Positions 1 to 9,498 of a stretch of DNA of 64,000 nt are shown here, one piece after another. The stretch is from assembly GCA_002337605.1 (NCBI GenBank), contig DDGL01000007.1, positions 447,311 to 511,310 on the forward strand, in the 5' to 3' direction. Below the pieces are notes generated by a model. The model saw only the letters and a list, made by a program, of their open reading frames with translations, was not told the DNA's origin and ran no database searches. Origin of the DNA: Flavobacteriaceae bacterium UBA1903. GTDB taxonomy: Bacteria > Bacteroidota > Bacteroidia > Flavobacteriales > Flavobacteriaceae. Both the position numbers and the translations under genes were made by a program. Positions within the stretch are counted from its first letter, which is position 1. Every line of letters begins with the position of its first letter.

Positions 1-145
1 CAGCGTGCGAATCAGCCACTTGTCTCCGACGAGCTTTTTCTGCGAGAGGAAGACATTGGGCGCCGCCACTACGTGATTATCCGCGTGACTAATTTACAAT
101 TATTTATAAGAAATACAATTCACTTAACAATCCGACCCGCTGTGT
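1..145. other. Left edge, no gene assigned
   Basis: The first 80 bases or so are clearly richer in G+C than the rest of the window. Both strands can be read there as short protein-like stretches, open to the window edge, so the tail or head of a gene lying outside cannot be excluded. Composition turns AT-rich at about position 90. I see no start codon with a convincing context and no RNA gene. Confidence 0.3.
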
Positions 146-165
146 TATATGCAGTGTTAGGCACA
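146..165 (-). repeat. Left copy of inverted flanking repeat (TGTGCCTAAC-N5-ATATA)
   Basis: Read on the minus strand this is TGTGCCTAAC, five bases, then ATATA. The same pattern with the same spacing occurs on the plus strand at 1677-1696, so the two copies face outward around the amidohydrolase gene. GCCTAAC fits the integron attC core RYYYAAC, and a GTTRRRY match (GTTAAGT, minus strand, 122-128) lies about 28 bases further on. That is shorter than normal attC sites, so the integron link is only a suggestion. Confidence 0.5.
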
Positions 166-175
166 GTTTTTTTCG

Positions 176-1606
176 CTAATATTCTTTTCTGTTTTTCCAT
201 TTATACTTCTCTTTCATTGAAGTATTCCAATCAGCTAATTCCGATAGCATTTTATCAATCTTTTTTTTATCAACCCAATTTCCATTTACAAAAACTCCGT
301 TTATCTTTCGTGTATTGTGAATATTTTCAAGTGGATTTGCATCTAACAATAGGAGGTCAGCATATTTACCAACTTCAATTGTTCCGACAATTTCATTAAT
401 TTCTAACCATTCAGATGGCAGTCTCGTGGCTGATACTAATGCTTCGTGGTTTGTAAGTCCAGCATCAACTAATAACTCAAGCTCGTCGTGTAGTGCGAAA
501 CCAGTTACAACTCCAGAAACTCCTGCATCAGTTCCTACTACCATTGGAACTCCAGCTTCTTTAAAAGCAACCACCATTTCTTTATGGAATATAATAAGGC
601 TGTCTAGATAATTGATGAATTTAGGGCTGGAATGTTTGTTATAGTTGTTTGAATTCAACCATTTGTCTTGTAAAAGAGGATGTACATATTTTAGAGATTC
701 CATAGTGCCAATTGAATCAAGTGATTGAACTTGATCTCTAATCTTGACAATTGCTATAAGGTTTGGAATTAACCAAGTATTATTCTTCTTCGAAATTTGA
801 GCAAATCTTTGAGCATCTTCTTTAGTCTTTTCTTGATTTCTAATCTGTTTTGAAAATTCCTCTGCGTGTGCTACTAATCCAAAATTGGACACAAATGCCT
901 CTTCTGTTTTACCTTTAAATGAATCTGGTATATGTCCAACTACTTTTAGCCCTTGTTTTTGAGCTTCATCTACAAGAGCTTTGAAAGACTCAATATTTAA
1001 ATGAGAATATGCTTTGATAAAGTTGTATCCTTCGGCTTTTGCACTTCGTACCGCTTGTCGAGCATCTGAAGCATTGTTAACTATTCTTCCTCCATTATTT
1101 GGATCTCCACCATTTATCATTGGCGCTATTGCCATTCGAGGACCAATGACCTTTCCTTTTGTAATTTCATTTCTTTGTCCAAAATGCTCAACTCTTCCTC
1201 CAAGTTCAAATATCGTTGTAACACCATTCGCTATATATGTTGTCATAACGTCTTGTGTATCCATAAAAAACGTAGCACCTTGAGTAGATGAGTTTTCTTT
1301 AAAATTTAAATCTGCATTTGTGTGGACGTGCATATCAATAAGACCAGGAATCAACCATTTTCCTGTTCCGTCGATTATTTCTGCATTGGTTGGAATTGTG
1401 TCGTTAATCGAAATAATTTTTTGATTTTGAATTACAACAGTAGCATTTTCGACAACCTTATTATCCTTAGTCATTGGGATAATGTTTACATTATTAATAA
1501 CATACGTAATATTGTCTTGAAAATTATTTTCTATTTGTGATTTGTTTTGCGCATTTAAATTGAAGGTGATACAAATAATTAAAATTAGAATTTTTGAATA
1601 ATTCAT
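176..1606 (-). CDS. Secreted amidohydrolase family protein
   Basis: A 476-residue metal-dependent hydrolase of the imidazolonepropionase-like amidohydrolase group, probably acting on a peptide-like or cyclic amide substrate in the periplasm. An N-terminal signal peptide (about residues 1-20, ending NLNAQ) is followed by the small beta domain and the TIM barrel. Metal ligands are visible: HVH at 93-95, Lys198 in FIKAY, His225 in VVGHIPD, His247 and Asp360 in GTDAG. The C-terminal segment ADLLLLDANPLENI is typical of the family. Length is normal and the gene looks intact. It stands alone, bounded by inverted repeats at 146-165 and 1677-1696, which suggests acquisition as a unit. The substrate cannot be read from sequence. 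Confidence 0.9.
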   Translation of the reverse strand: MNYSKILILIICITFNLNAQNKSQIENNFQDNITYVINNVNIIPMTKDNKVVENATVVIQNQKIISINDTIPTNAEIIDGTGKWLIPGLIDMHVHTNADLNFKENSSTQGATFFMDTQDVMTTYIANGVTTIFELGGRVEHFGQRNEITKGKVIGPRMAIAPMINGGDPNNGGRIVNNASDARQAVRSAKAEGYNFIKAYSHLNIESFKALVDEAQKQGLKVVGHIPDSFKGKTEEAFVSNFGLVAHAEEFSKQIRNQEKTKEDAQRFAQISKKNNTWLIPNLIAIVKIRDQVQSLDSIGTMESLKYVHPLLQDKWLNSNNYNKHSSPKFINYLDSLIIFHKEMVVAFKEAGVPMVVGTDAGVSGVVTGFALHDELELLVDAGLTNHEALVSATRLPSEWLEINEIVGTIEVGKYADLLLLDANPLENIHNTRKINGVFVNGNWVDKKKIDKMLSELADWNTSMKEKYKWKNRKEY

Positions 1607-1676
1607 TGATTTTTTTGATTGATGATTATTTTATTAAGACGGTGAGAGACAATCTTAGTTACAATTTTGGTTAAAT

Positions 1677-1696
1677 TGTGCCTAACTAGTTATATA
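1677..1696 (+). repeat. Right copy of inverted flanking repeat
   Basis: TGTGCCTAAC, five bases, then ATATA, matching the copy at 146-165 in inverted orientation. It lies about 70 bases upstream of the amidohydrolase start. The bases just after the core form a short palindrome, CTAGT-TATAT-ACTAG, at about 1686-1700. Confidence 0.5.
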
Positions 1697-1810
1697 CTAG
1701 CATTTAATAATTTTATTCCAAAATATATAAAGGATATACCTGCATTTTCACCCTGGGTATTTCGTAAAGATATAAAAAAGGGCACCAAAATAGTTTTATG
1801 AAACTATTCA

Positions 1811-1842
1811 AAAAAAAATCCCTTCCGGTTCTGGAAGGGATT
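1811..1842 (-). terminator. Rho-independent terminator of rpsA
   Basis: On the minus strand a nine-base stem, ATCCCTTCC pairing with GGAAGGGAT around a six-base loop, is followed directly by a run of T. It lies 25 bases past the rpsA stop codon. Confidence 0.9.
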
Positions 1843-1866
1843 TGGTATTTAAAAAACGTTCAGGAA

Positions 1867-3819
1867 TTACTTCTTCCCGTCCATTTTGTCTTTCAATTCT
1901 TGCAATTTAGAGTTGGCATCCCCTAATGTTGGTTTTGCTTCCTCTGCTTGTGCAGCAGCCTTCTTAGCAGCTTGCTTTACAATTTTTGCTTCTTCTTCTT
2001 TATGAATTGTCATATGCGACGCTACCACTTTCTTGAATTCTTTGTTGAACTCAATGATCTGGAATTCGGCTTCTTCTCCTTTATTAAGGTCTGTTCCGTC
2101 TTCCTTCTCTAAGTGACGCTTAGGTACAAATGCAGAGATGTCTTCGTTAAAGTTGATCACCGCTCCTTTGTCTACCATCTCATCGATAGCAGCTGTGTGC
2201 TTAGATCCTACTTTAAACTCAGCCTCGTATTTATCCCAAGGGTTGTCTTCTGTCTGCTTGTGACCTAAGCTTAACTTACGTCCTTCCACATCCAATTCTA
2301 GTACTACTACGTCTAACTTGTCACCAATGTTAGTAAACTCGCTAGGGTGCTTCACTTTCTTAGTCCAAGAAAGGTCGCTAATGTAGATAAGTCCGTCGAT
2401 ACCTTCTTCCAATTCTACAAACACACCAAAGTTGGTGAAGTTGCGTACAATCCCTGTGTGGCGTGAACCAACTGGGTATTTGGTTGTGATATCTGTCCAT
2501 GGGTCTGGCGTTAATTGCTTAATACCAAGACTCATCTTACGTTCTTCTCTGTCTAGTGTTAAGATCTGAGCTTCTACTTTATCGCCTACATTTACGAAAT
2601 CCTGTGCGCTACGTAAGTGCGTAGACCAAGACATTTCAGAAACGTGGATCAATCCTTCTACTCCTTCAGTAACTTCAACAAACGCACCGTAGTCTGCAAT
2701 AACAACTACTTTACCTTCTACTTTGTCACCTACTTTCATCTCTTCACCTAATGCTTCCCAAGGGTGTGCATTCAGTTGCTTTAATCCTAACTGGATACGT
2801 GTCTTATCCTCATCAAAGTCTAAGATTACTACGTTCAGTTTCTGATCTAGCTCTACAATCTCGTTCGGGTGGTTGATACGTGACCAAGAAAGGTCTGTAA
2901 TGTGTACCAATCCATCAACACCTCCAAGATCCACAAATACTCCGTAAGAAGTGATGTTTTTAACAACCCCTTCAAGTACCTGACCTTTTTCAAGCTGCCC
3001 GATGATTTCTTTTTTCTGTTCTTCGATATCTGCTTCGATCAACGCTTTGTGAGAAACTACAACGTTCTTGAACTCGTGGTTTATCTTTACCACTTTGAAT
3101 TCCATTGTTTTTCCTACGTATACGTCGTAATCGCGAATTGGCTTCACATCTATTTGTGAACCTGGCAAGAATGCCTCAATTCCAAATACATCTACGATCA
3201 TACCTCCTTTGGTTCTGCACTTTACAAAACCGTTAACGATAGTACTTTCGTCGTGAGCCGCGTTTACACGATCCCAAGCTTTAATGGTACGTGCTTTACG
3301 ATGCGACAGGATTAATTGTCCTGTGCTGTCTTCACGTACATCTATTAATACTTCTACTTTGTCCCCTACTTTTAAGTCTGGGTTGTAACGGAATTCGTTT
3401 AAAGAAATAACCCCTTCACTCTTCGCGTTGATGTCGATAATGGCATCACGGTCCGAAATGTGGATCACTTCTCCTTCAACTACCTCATCGTCTAAGGTGT
3501 CTACGAAGTTTTCTGCTACTAATTTTTCAAACTCCTGCAATTGCTCGCCATCTACAGGGTCGATTCCCTCTTGGTAGTTGTGCCAGTTAAAATCTTCCAG
3601 GAATTTTGCTGGGTTGGCTTGCTGTGGAGAAACTTCTTCTTTTGGAGTTTCTGTGCTCTGTCCAACTTTAGCTTCGGCCATATCTTCCATGTCCTCTGCT
3701 TTTACAGCTTTTTTGGTTCGGGTTGGTTTTTTGGCATCTTTTACTGCTACCGAAGTATCAACCGCTTTGTCTGCAGCTTTTTCTACTGCTTCTTCTTTTG
3801 TTTTTGCTTTATCAGCCAT
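1867..3819 (-). CDS. rpsA: 30S ribosomal protein S1
   Basis: Ribosomal protein S1, which binds mRNA and helps initiation on the 30S subunit. The 650-residue product carries six S1 (OB-fold) repeats from about residue 112 to about 620; repeats 3 to 5 show the classic pattern GVFVDL...GLVHITDLSW and its variants. The first roughly 80 residues are a low-complexity Ala/Lys/Glu-rich extension, and the tail is also Lys/Ala/Glu-rich; such extensions are common in Bacteroidota S1. It has its own promoter upstream (3975-4004) and a strong terminator. Because Bacteroidota rarely use Shine-Dalgarno pairing, S1 is probably central to start-site choice here. Confidence 0.97.
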   Translation of the reverse strand: MADKAKTKEEAVEKAADKAVDTSVAVKDAKKPTRTKKAVKAEDMEDMAEAKVGQSTETPKEEVSPQQANPAKFLEDFNWHNYQEGIDPVDGEQLQEFEKLVAENFVDTLDDEVVEGEVIHISDRDAIIDINAKSEGVISLNEFRYNPDLKVGDKVEVLIDVREDSTGQLILSHRKARTIKAWDRVNAAHDESTIVNGFVKCRTKGGMIVDVFGIEAFLPGSQIDVKPIRDYDVYVGKTMEFKVVKINHEFKNVVVSHKALIEADIEEQKKEIIGQLEKGQVLEGVVKNITSYGVFVDLGGVDGLVHITDLSWSRINHPNEIVELDQKLNVVILDFDEDKTRIQLGLKQLNAHPWEALGEEMKVGDKVEGKVVVIADYGAFVEVTEGVEGLIHVSEMSWSTHLRSAQDFVNVGDKVEAQILTLDREERKMSLGIKQLTPDPWTDITTKYPVGSRHTGIVRNFTNFGVFVELEEGIDGLIYISDLSWTKKVKHPSEFTNIGDKLDVVVLELDVEGRKLSLGHKQTEDNPWDKYEAEFKVGSKHTAAIDEMVDKGAVINFNEDISAFVPKRHLEKEDGTDLNKGEEAEFQIIEFNKEFKKVVASHMTIHKEEEAKIVKQAAKKAAAQAEEAKPTLGDANSKLQELKDKMDGKK

Positions 3820-3974
3820 TTGTTATATGCTCGTCATTAGTTCAGGCTTGCTGAAATAAATCAGATTTGTATCCTGTGTTCTTTCAAGTAGTTACTGCGA
3901 CTGTCCCACAAGAGGGTTTAGTTTTTGTTTTTATAGAATTCCTTTTACACTTGATTCTGTCGCTAAAAGGGGTG

Positions 3975-4004
3975 CAAAAATAGTGTTTTTCTTTTGAAAA
4001 TCAA
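3975..4004 (-). promoter_or_regulatory. rpsA promoter (Bacteroidota type)
   Basis: On the minus strand TTG (4004-4002), 19 bases, then TATTTTTG (3982-3975), an exact match to the Bacteroidota consensus TTG-N19-TAnnTTTG. The 5' untranslated region would be about 150 bases, long enough for the autogenous control known for rpsA in other bacteria; no such site was identified. The rest of 3820-4174 holds no gene that I can see. Confidence 0.75.
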
Positions 4005-4174
4005 AGCGTTTCCCCATTTTAGAAATAAGACCTCTAATTTTTGGTTGAAACGTAGTGCTTTCTACTACTACTTCAAATAAATTTTGAAATAGAAACTTAC
4101 ATAAAACCCTTAAATATTTTACAAAAATTTCCAGCTTTCATCATTGCTTCTTAACTTTATGAAAACAAAAACTC

Positions 4175-4864
4175 ATGAAATTAATAGCCATCCTCCTCTT
4201 TTCTATCCTTGCGGTTAATTCCTGCGGAGATACTTCTGAAGAAAAATCAAAAACTATCACCTACTTTGTAAATAGTGCTAAAGTCTCCTGCGAGGGTGTG
4301 GGAAAGATGCAATGCCTGCAAATTAAGAAAAATGAAACCGATGCCAGCTGGACCAACTTTTATAGTTCTATTGAAGGGTTCGATTACCAGCAAGGCTTTA
4401 CTTACAAACTATCAGTAAAAGAAGAAAAACTGGATCCAGCGAAAGTCCCTGCCGATGCTTCTTCTGTCGCATATATCCTGGTACAGGTATTAGAAAAGAA
4501 ACCAGACCCTATATTTAGGTTACATGACATCTGGGCGTTGCAAGCAATACACAATGAAGCTATTCCTACTGAAACCGATCAGAAACCCAACAAGACCCCT
4601 ATGCTAGAAATTTTTGTAGCCGATAAGCGCATGGGAGGGAATGATGGCTGTAATACTCTTTTTGGACAAATTGAAGAGCTTACCGAAACCCGTATCGGCT
4701 TTTCAAAAATGGGCAGTACCAAAATGATGTGCCCTCAAATGCAGGTCCCCAATGCATTCACGGAAGCACTTGGTAACACCACAACGTATAAAATTGAAAA
4801 CCTTCATCTCTATTTTTATAATGCTGAAGGCAAAGAAATTTTAAAGTTTGTGAAAGTAGACTAA
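4175..4864 (+). CDS. Lipoprotein with DUF4377 and META domains
   Basis: A 229-residue envelope lipoprotein. A lipobox-like signal, LAVNSC, places the lipidated Cys at residue 17. Residues about 28-110 resemble DUF4377 (Cys-containing, ITYFVNSAKVSCEG). The second half, from about 115, resembles the META/HslJ domain, with GGNDGCNTLFG and a late MMCP motif. In E. coli HslJ is a heat-shock protein linked to novobiocin resistance; the function of the fused form is not established. It is the only plus-strand gene among the minus-strand housekeeping genes between rpsA and cmk. Confidence 0.8.
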   Translation: MKLIAILLFSILAVNSCGDTSEEKSKTITYFVNSAKVSCEGVGKMQCLQIKKNETDASWTNFYSSIEGFDYQQGFTYKLSVKEEKLDPAKVPADASSVAYILVQVLEKKPDPIFRLHDIWALQAIHNEAIPTETDQKPNKTPMLEIFVADKRMGGNDGCNTLFGQIEELTETRIGFSKMGSTKMMCPQMQVPNAFTEALGNTTTYKIENLHLYFYNAEGKEILKFVKVD

Positions 4865-4963
4865 CGAAAGTACGAGGTATGAAATACGAGCGACGAAGTG
4901 TTGAAATTTGTAGAAATAGGCTAAATAATTTAAAACCTGAAATTAGGAACTAGTAACCAGAAA

Positions 4964-5656
4964 TTATACTCTCCCTGCAATCCGGTCTTTCGCCAATTGC
5001 AAAATAGTATGAAACTGGTCTTCCAGATTCATTTCGCTATTGTCAATTTCAATGGCATCATTGGCCTTGCGTAAGGGAGAATCTTTTCTTGTAGTGTCAA
5101 TGTGGTCACGCTCCTGTACGTTATCCAGTACATCCTGGTAAGAAACTGTATCGCCACGCTCCAGGAGTTCTTTATAGCGGCGTTGTGCGCGTTGTTGGGC
5201 GCTGGCCGTCATAAAAATTTTTAGCTCGGCGTTGGGGAAGACAACCGTACCAATATCACGGCCATCCATTACAACTCCTTTTCCTTCTCCCATTTTTTGT
5301 TGTTGCTCTACGAGTTTTCGGCGTACTTCGCTAATGGTGGCAACTGGACTTACATATTCCGAAACATCCAAATGGCGAATGTCCTTTTCAACATTTTCAC
5401 CATTTAAATGGATCTCAGCTTTTCCTGAACCGTTCTTTTTAAATTCTAACTGTATTGAAGGCAATGCAGCAATTAATTTTGCAGTATTTACGGTTGCTTC
5501 AGCAATCATATCATTACGCATTGCAAACAGCGTCACCGCTCGGTACATCGCACCTGTATCTACATATACATACTCCAGCCAGTCTGCCAATTGTTTGGCA
5601 ACGGTACTTTTTCCTGTTGAAGAATACCCGTCTACGGCAATCGTAATTTTATGCAT
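4964..5656 (-). CDS. cmk: Cytidylate kinase
   Basis: Phosphorylates CMP and dCMP with ATP in pyrimidine nucleotide metabolism. The 230-residue protein has the P-loop GYSSTGKS at residues 10-17, the Tyr/Asp/Thr cluster YVDTGAMYRAVT, the CMP-binding GRDIGTVVFP segment and the lid RAQRRYKEL. Length is typical for the bacterial enzyme. Its start codon shares one base with the porQ stop codon, so the two are almost certainly co-transcribed. Confidence 0.97.
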   Translation of the reverse strand: MHKITIAVDGYSSTGKSTVAKQLADWLEYVYVDTGAMYRAVTLFAMRNDMIAEATVNTAKLIAALPSIQLEFKKNGSGKAEIHLNGENVEKDIRHLDVSEYVSPVATISEVRRKLVEQQQKMGEGKGVVMDGRDIGTVVFPNAELKIFMTASAQQRAQRRYKELLERGDTVSYQDVLDNVQERDHIDTTRKDSPLRKANDAIEIDNSEMNLEDQFHTILQLAKDRIAGRV

Positions 5657-6675
5657 TACTGTAAATTTATATTGAGTCCAAAGGTACTGGTTGTAGCGGC
5701 ACTATTAAAACGTGAATACGCATAACTTAAGCGCAATTTATTCAGTTTTATAGCAAATCCGGCTGTTAGACCCGCAAAAGAACGTTGATCTACTATACGA
5801 AGTTCCTCTGCCCTACGCACGTTATACCCCAAACGAAGATTGAATCCGCTCTCAGGGAAAATCTCAATAGCAAAAATCATATGGCGGAACGCATGGTCTA
5901 TAAATCCAATATTTTCTGAAGTAACCTCCCCTTCCAGATCTATCTCATCCCGATTGGGGTTCGCAAATGCAATATTCCAGCGTTGCATATTTTCCAAAGT
6001 AAAATGCCAGCGAATGGGAATATTTTCTAACGTTTGTGAGATTCCAAAAACCAGTTCAAAAGGTAATTTCTCATAGGTATTTTCGTACGGTGTGAGCTGT
6101 GTTCCCACATTCCGGGCAACCCCTGTAATGTGTAAATCCCAGTCTTCATAAACATACATCACCCCAATATCTGCCGCCACTCCGAACGAAGTATATTGCT
6201 CCAGCTTTGAGGAAATTAATTTCAGATTTGCTCCTACGTGAAAATTGGTAAATGCTATGTTTCTCGCGTGACCGAATGAAAGGGCAACTTCTCCACCGCT
6301 AAACGTATCGGTAGCGTTTCCATTTTCATCATAACCATCAAAAGTTCCATAGTTAATATAGGTAACTCCAGTATGCAATACCTGTGTCCTCCGATCCCAA
6401 AGGTATGCGTAGGTTGCCGTACCATAGTTTACATCGCCAATATAATTTGCGTAGTTTAACGCCAACTGGTTATCCATTGCCGGATTAATGGCCGCGGGAT
6501 TATACATACCCTGCGTGGGGTCGTAATCGTAATTGGTAATGTTTTTTCCTCCTAAAGCCGCCTGGCGCGTAGAGGTCACTAGATCTAAAAACTGATAGGT
6601 TGCTCGCCCTCCTATTTGTGCTACGGCGGGAAAAGCCGTGACAACAGCAAGCAGCAATAAAACCTTTTTTAGCAT
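5656..6675 (-). CDS. porQ: Type IX secretion system protein PorQ
   Basis: A 339-residue outer-membrane beta-barrel-like protein. The signal peptide ends PAVAQ at about residue 19. The conserved opening after it (GGRATYQFLDLVTSTRQAALGGKNI) and the aromatic beta-strand pattern match PorQ, a T9SS component that in Porphyromonas gingivalis works with PorU, PorV and PorZ in the attachment complex that processes cargo at the cell surface. It is coupled to cmk and follows lon on the same strand. A T9SS response regulator (porX) and a likely cargo protein occur elsewhere in the window. Confidence 0.9.
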   Translation of the reverse strand: MLKKVLLLLAVVTAFPAVAQIGGRATYQFLDLVTSTRQAALGGKNITNYDYDPTQGMYNPAAINPAMDNQLALNYANYIGDVNYGTATYAYLWDRRTQVLHTGVTYINYGTFDGYDENGNATDTFSGGEVALSFGHARNIAFTNFHVGANLKLISSKLEQYTSFGVAADIGVMYVYEDWDLHITGVARNVGTQLTPYENTYEKLPFELVFGISQTLENIPIRWHFTLENMQRWNIAFANPNRDEIDLEGEVTSENIGFIDHAFRHMIFAIEIFPESGFNLRLGYNVRRAEELRIVDQRSFAGLTAGFAIKLNKLRLSYAYSRFNSAATTSTFGLNINLQ

Positions 6676-6831
6676 GTGCGCGAGATTGTGTTTCCTAAAG
6701 GAGTTAACGACTGCAATACTAATTTATTTTTGCGGGATTCAAAAGAAGTTCGCGTATCAAAATACCTTTAAACTTTTAAATTGCGCTTTAAAATTAAATT
6801 TCAATTACGTTCAACCTTACAATAATCTATA

Positions 6832-9282
6832 TTATAGCGACTTAGCGTTTTTAACTTTCTGCTTGGTAAGCGCTAAATCCAGCACATCGCTCATTTCCTT
6901 AACGTAATGAAATGTAAGGCCTTTTAAATATTCTGGTTTTATTTCGTCTATATCACGTTTGTTGTCTTCACACAATAGAATTTCCTTGATTTTGGCACGT
7001 TTGGCAGCCAGAATTTTTTCTTTAATACCGCCAACAGGCAATACCTTTCCTCGAAGCGTGATCTCACCCGTCATTGCAATGCTTTTCTTCACTTTACGCT
7101 GGGTAAACAAAGAAACTAAGGACGTTAACATGGTAATCCCTGCACTTGGCCCATCTTTGGGCGTGGCACCTTCCGGTACGTGAATGTGAACGTTGTATTT
7201 CTCAAAAATATCGGGAGAAAGCCCTAGCCTTTCAGCATTCGATTTAATAAATTCCAACGCAATCGTAGCAGACTCTTTCATTACTTTCCCAAGGTTCCCG
7301 GTCATATTCAGCGTTCCTTTTCCTTTGGAGAGTGTAGATTCAATAAATAAAATATCACCCCCCACACGTGTCCAGGCAAGTCCTGTTACTACACCAGCTA
7401 CATCGTTATTCTCGTATTTGTTACGCTCCATTCGTGGTGCTTTTAAGGCTTCCACAATGGTTTCATTCGTCACTTTTTTAGTGTACTCCTCTTCCATGGC
7501 AATATTCATAGCGGCGTGACGCACCATTTTGGCGATCTGCTTTTCCAGCCCTCGCACCCCACTCTCACGGGTATAACCTTCTACGATCTTCTCCAATTGT
7601 GGCTTAGCAATTTGCAGGTCTTTTTTAGTTAGGCCGTGCTCTTTTAATTGCTTCGGAAGTAAATGTTTCTTCGCAATTTCTACTTTTTCCTCTATGGTAT
7701 AACCTGTTACGTTAATGATCTCCATTCTGTCACGCAAGGCTGGCTGAATGGTTCCCAGACTATTGGAAGTAGCAATAAACATCACTTTAGAAAGGTCGTA
7801 CCCTAATTCCAGAAAGTTATCGTAAAATTCGCTATTCTGCTCTGGATCTAATACCTCCAGCATAGCCGAAGACGGATCTCCCTGGCTTCCTACAGAAAGT
7901 TTGTCAATTTCGTCCAGTACAAATACAGGGTTACTCGTTCCCGCTTTTTTAAGACTCTTAATAATGCGCCCCGGCATCGCGCCAATATAGGTTTTACGGT
8001 GCCCACGAATTTCAGCTTCATCACGCAAACCACCCAGAGACATACGCACATACTCCCGTCCTAAAGCTTCCGCAATAGATTTTCCCAAAGACGTTTTTCC
8101 TACTCCTGGAGGTCCGTAGAGACACAGGATAGGCGATTTCATATCGTTTCGAAGTTTTAAAACAGCCAGATATTCAATAATACGTTTCTTTACGTCATCC
8201 AATCCGTAATGGTCACGATCTAAAATTCTCTTTGCTCTTTTAAGATCGAATTTATCTTTACTGAATTCCTCCCAGGGTAACTCCAGTAATAAGTCTAAGT
8301 AATTCTTCTGTATACTGAATTCTGCCACCTGCGGATTCATACGTTGCAGCTTGGTCAACTCCTTGTCAAAATGCTTTTGTATGTTTTCTTTCCATTTTTT
8401 GGACTTGGAACGTGTGCGCATTTCTTCAATTTCAGCTTCGTTGCTATTCCCGCCCAGCTCTTGCTGAATGGTTTTCATCTGCTGGTTAAGGAAGTATTCG
8501 CGCTGTTGCTGGCTTATGTCACTTTCTACTTTGGATTGAATATCGTTACGAAGCGACAATTTTTGTAGCTCCACGTTCATATACCGCAACGTTTCAAGCG
8601 CACGATCTTTTAAATCGTTTATCTCCAGTAATTTTTGTTTTTCCTCTACTGAAATATTCAGGTTTGAAGACACAAAATTGATCAGGAAAGAAGAACTTTC
8701 AATGTTTTTAATGGCAAAAGCAGCTTCCGAAGGAATATTCGGACTGTCTTTAATTATTGTTAGTGACAGCTCTTTTATAGAACTAATAATTTCCTGAAAC
8801 TCTGCATTCTCTTTTGCTGGACGCGCTTCGGCAACTTCGCGAATGGTAGCGGTCATGTAAGGGTCTGTAGTCATTACCTCAGCCACTTCAAAGCGTTTTT
8901 TTCCCTGGATAATTACAGTAGTATTTCCGTCAGGCATTTTAAGCACCCGTAGAATTTGCGCTACGGTACCAATAGAATTAATATCCTTGGGTCCCGGATT
9001 CTCTTTAGATTCGTCTTTTTGGGAGACAACTCCAATTACTTTTCCGTTTTTATTGGTTTCGTTTATAAGCTTTATAGACTTGTCGCGTCCTGCTGTGATG
9101 GGAATTACAACTCCCGGGAACAACACGGTATTGCGCAAGGGCAATATGGGAAGTGTAGTAGGAAGTTCTTCTTTATTCATTGCATCTTCATCTTCGGTCG
9201 TCATAAGCGGAATTAGATCTGCTTCGTCCTGTAAATCTTGAAGTGACAACTTGTCTAGGGGTATTAATTTAGATTTAGCCAT
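6832..9282 (-). CDS. lon: ATP-dependent protease La (Lon)
   Basis: Cytosolic AAA+ serine protease that degrades misfolded and regulatory proteins. The 816-residue protein has the N-terminal substrate domain (about 42-240), a coiled-coil linker, the AAA+ module with Walker A GPPGVGKT at 390-397 and Walker [10 protein letters not shown], and the protease domain with catalytic Ser713 in DGPSAG and Lys756 in the GGIKEK motif. It is full length and intact. The 216-base divergent region to the sigma factor gene carries its promoter, but no consensus match was found. Confidence 0.98.
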   Translation of the reverse strand: MAKSKLIPLDKLSLQDLQDEADLIPLMTTEDEDAMNKEELPTTLPILPLRNTVLFPGVVIPITAGRDKSIKLINETNKNGKVIGVVSQKDESKENPGPKDINSIGTVAQILRVLKMPDGNTTVIIQGKKRFEVAEVMTTDPYMTATIREVAEARPAKENAEFQEIISSIKELSLTIIKDSPNIPSEAAFAIKNIESSSFLINFVSSNLNISVEEKQKLLEINDLKDRALETLRYMNVELQKLSLRNDIQSKVESDISQQQREYFLNQQMKTIQQELGGNSNEAEIEEMRTRSKSKKWKENIQKHFDKELTKLQRMNPQVAEFSIQKNYLDLLLELPWEEFSKDKFDLKRAKRILDRDHYGLDDVKKRIIEYLAVLKLRNDMKSPILCLYGPPGVGKTSLGKSIAEALGREYVRMSLGGLRDEAEIRGHRKTYIGAMPGRIIKSLKKAGTSNPVFVLDEIDKLSVGSQGDPSSAMLEVLDPEQNSEFYDNFLELGYDLSKVMFIATSNSLGTIQPALRDRMEIINVTGYTIEEKVEIAKKHLLPKQLKEHGLTKKDLQIAKPQLEKIVEGYTRESGVRGLEKQIAKMVRHAAMNIAMEEEYTKKVTNETIVEALKAPRMERNKYENNDVAGVVTGLAWTRVGGDILFIESTLSKGKGTLNMTGNLGKVMKESATIALEFIKSNAERLGLSPDIFEKYNVHIHVPEGATPKDGPSAGITMLTSLVSLFTQRKVKKSIAMTGEITLRGKVLPVGGIKEKILAAKRAKIKEILLCEDNKRDIDEIKPEYLKGLTFHYVKEMSDVLDLALTKQKVKNAKSL

Positions 9283-9498
9283 ATATAATTTTAAGACATT
9301 CTGTCACCATTTTCAGGGGCTTCAGAATGTGTGTCTATTTTGTTAAGGTACTATTATCGCTGAAACTTTGCTAGTTATGTAATTTCAGTAGTACTGCTAC
9401 TCCAATAATTCAATAGTTATGCCACGAGTAAAAAATAGTTTAGCATAAGTGTAACAATTTAAAAGCAGCAGTATCTTTACTATAAATCACAGAGATTT

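Noticed and set aside
1..399. A plus-strand frame open from the window edge to 399
   Set aside because: Most of it runs antisense through the well-supported amidohydrolase gene and its composition changes at about 90; the agreeable N-terminal part may be chance.
3541..3859. Two plus-strand frames antisense to the rpsA N-terminus
   Set aside because: They mirror the low-complexity Ala/Lys-rich coding region of rpsA and have no homology pattern or promoter.
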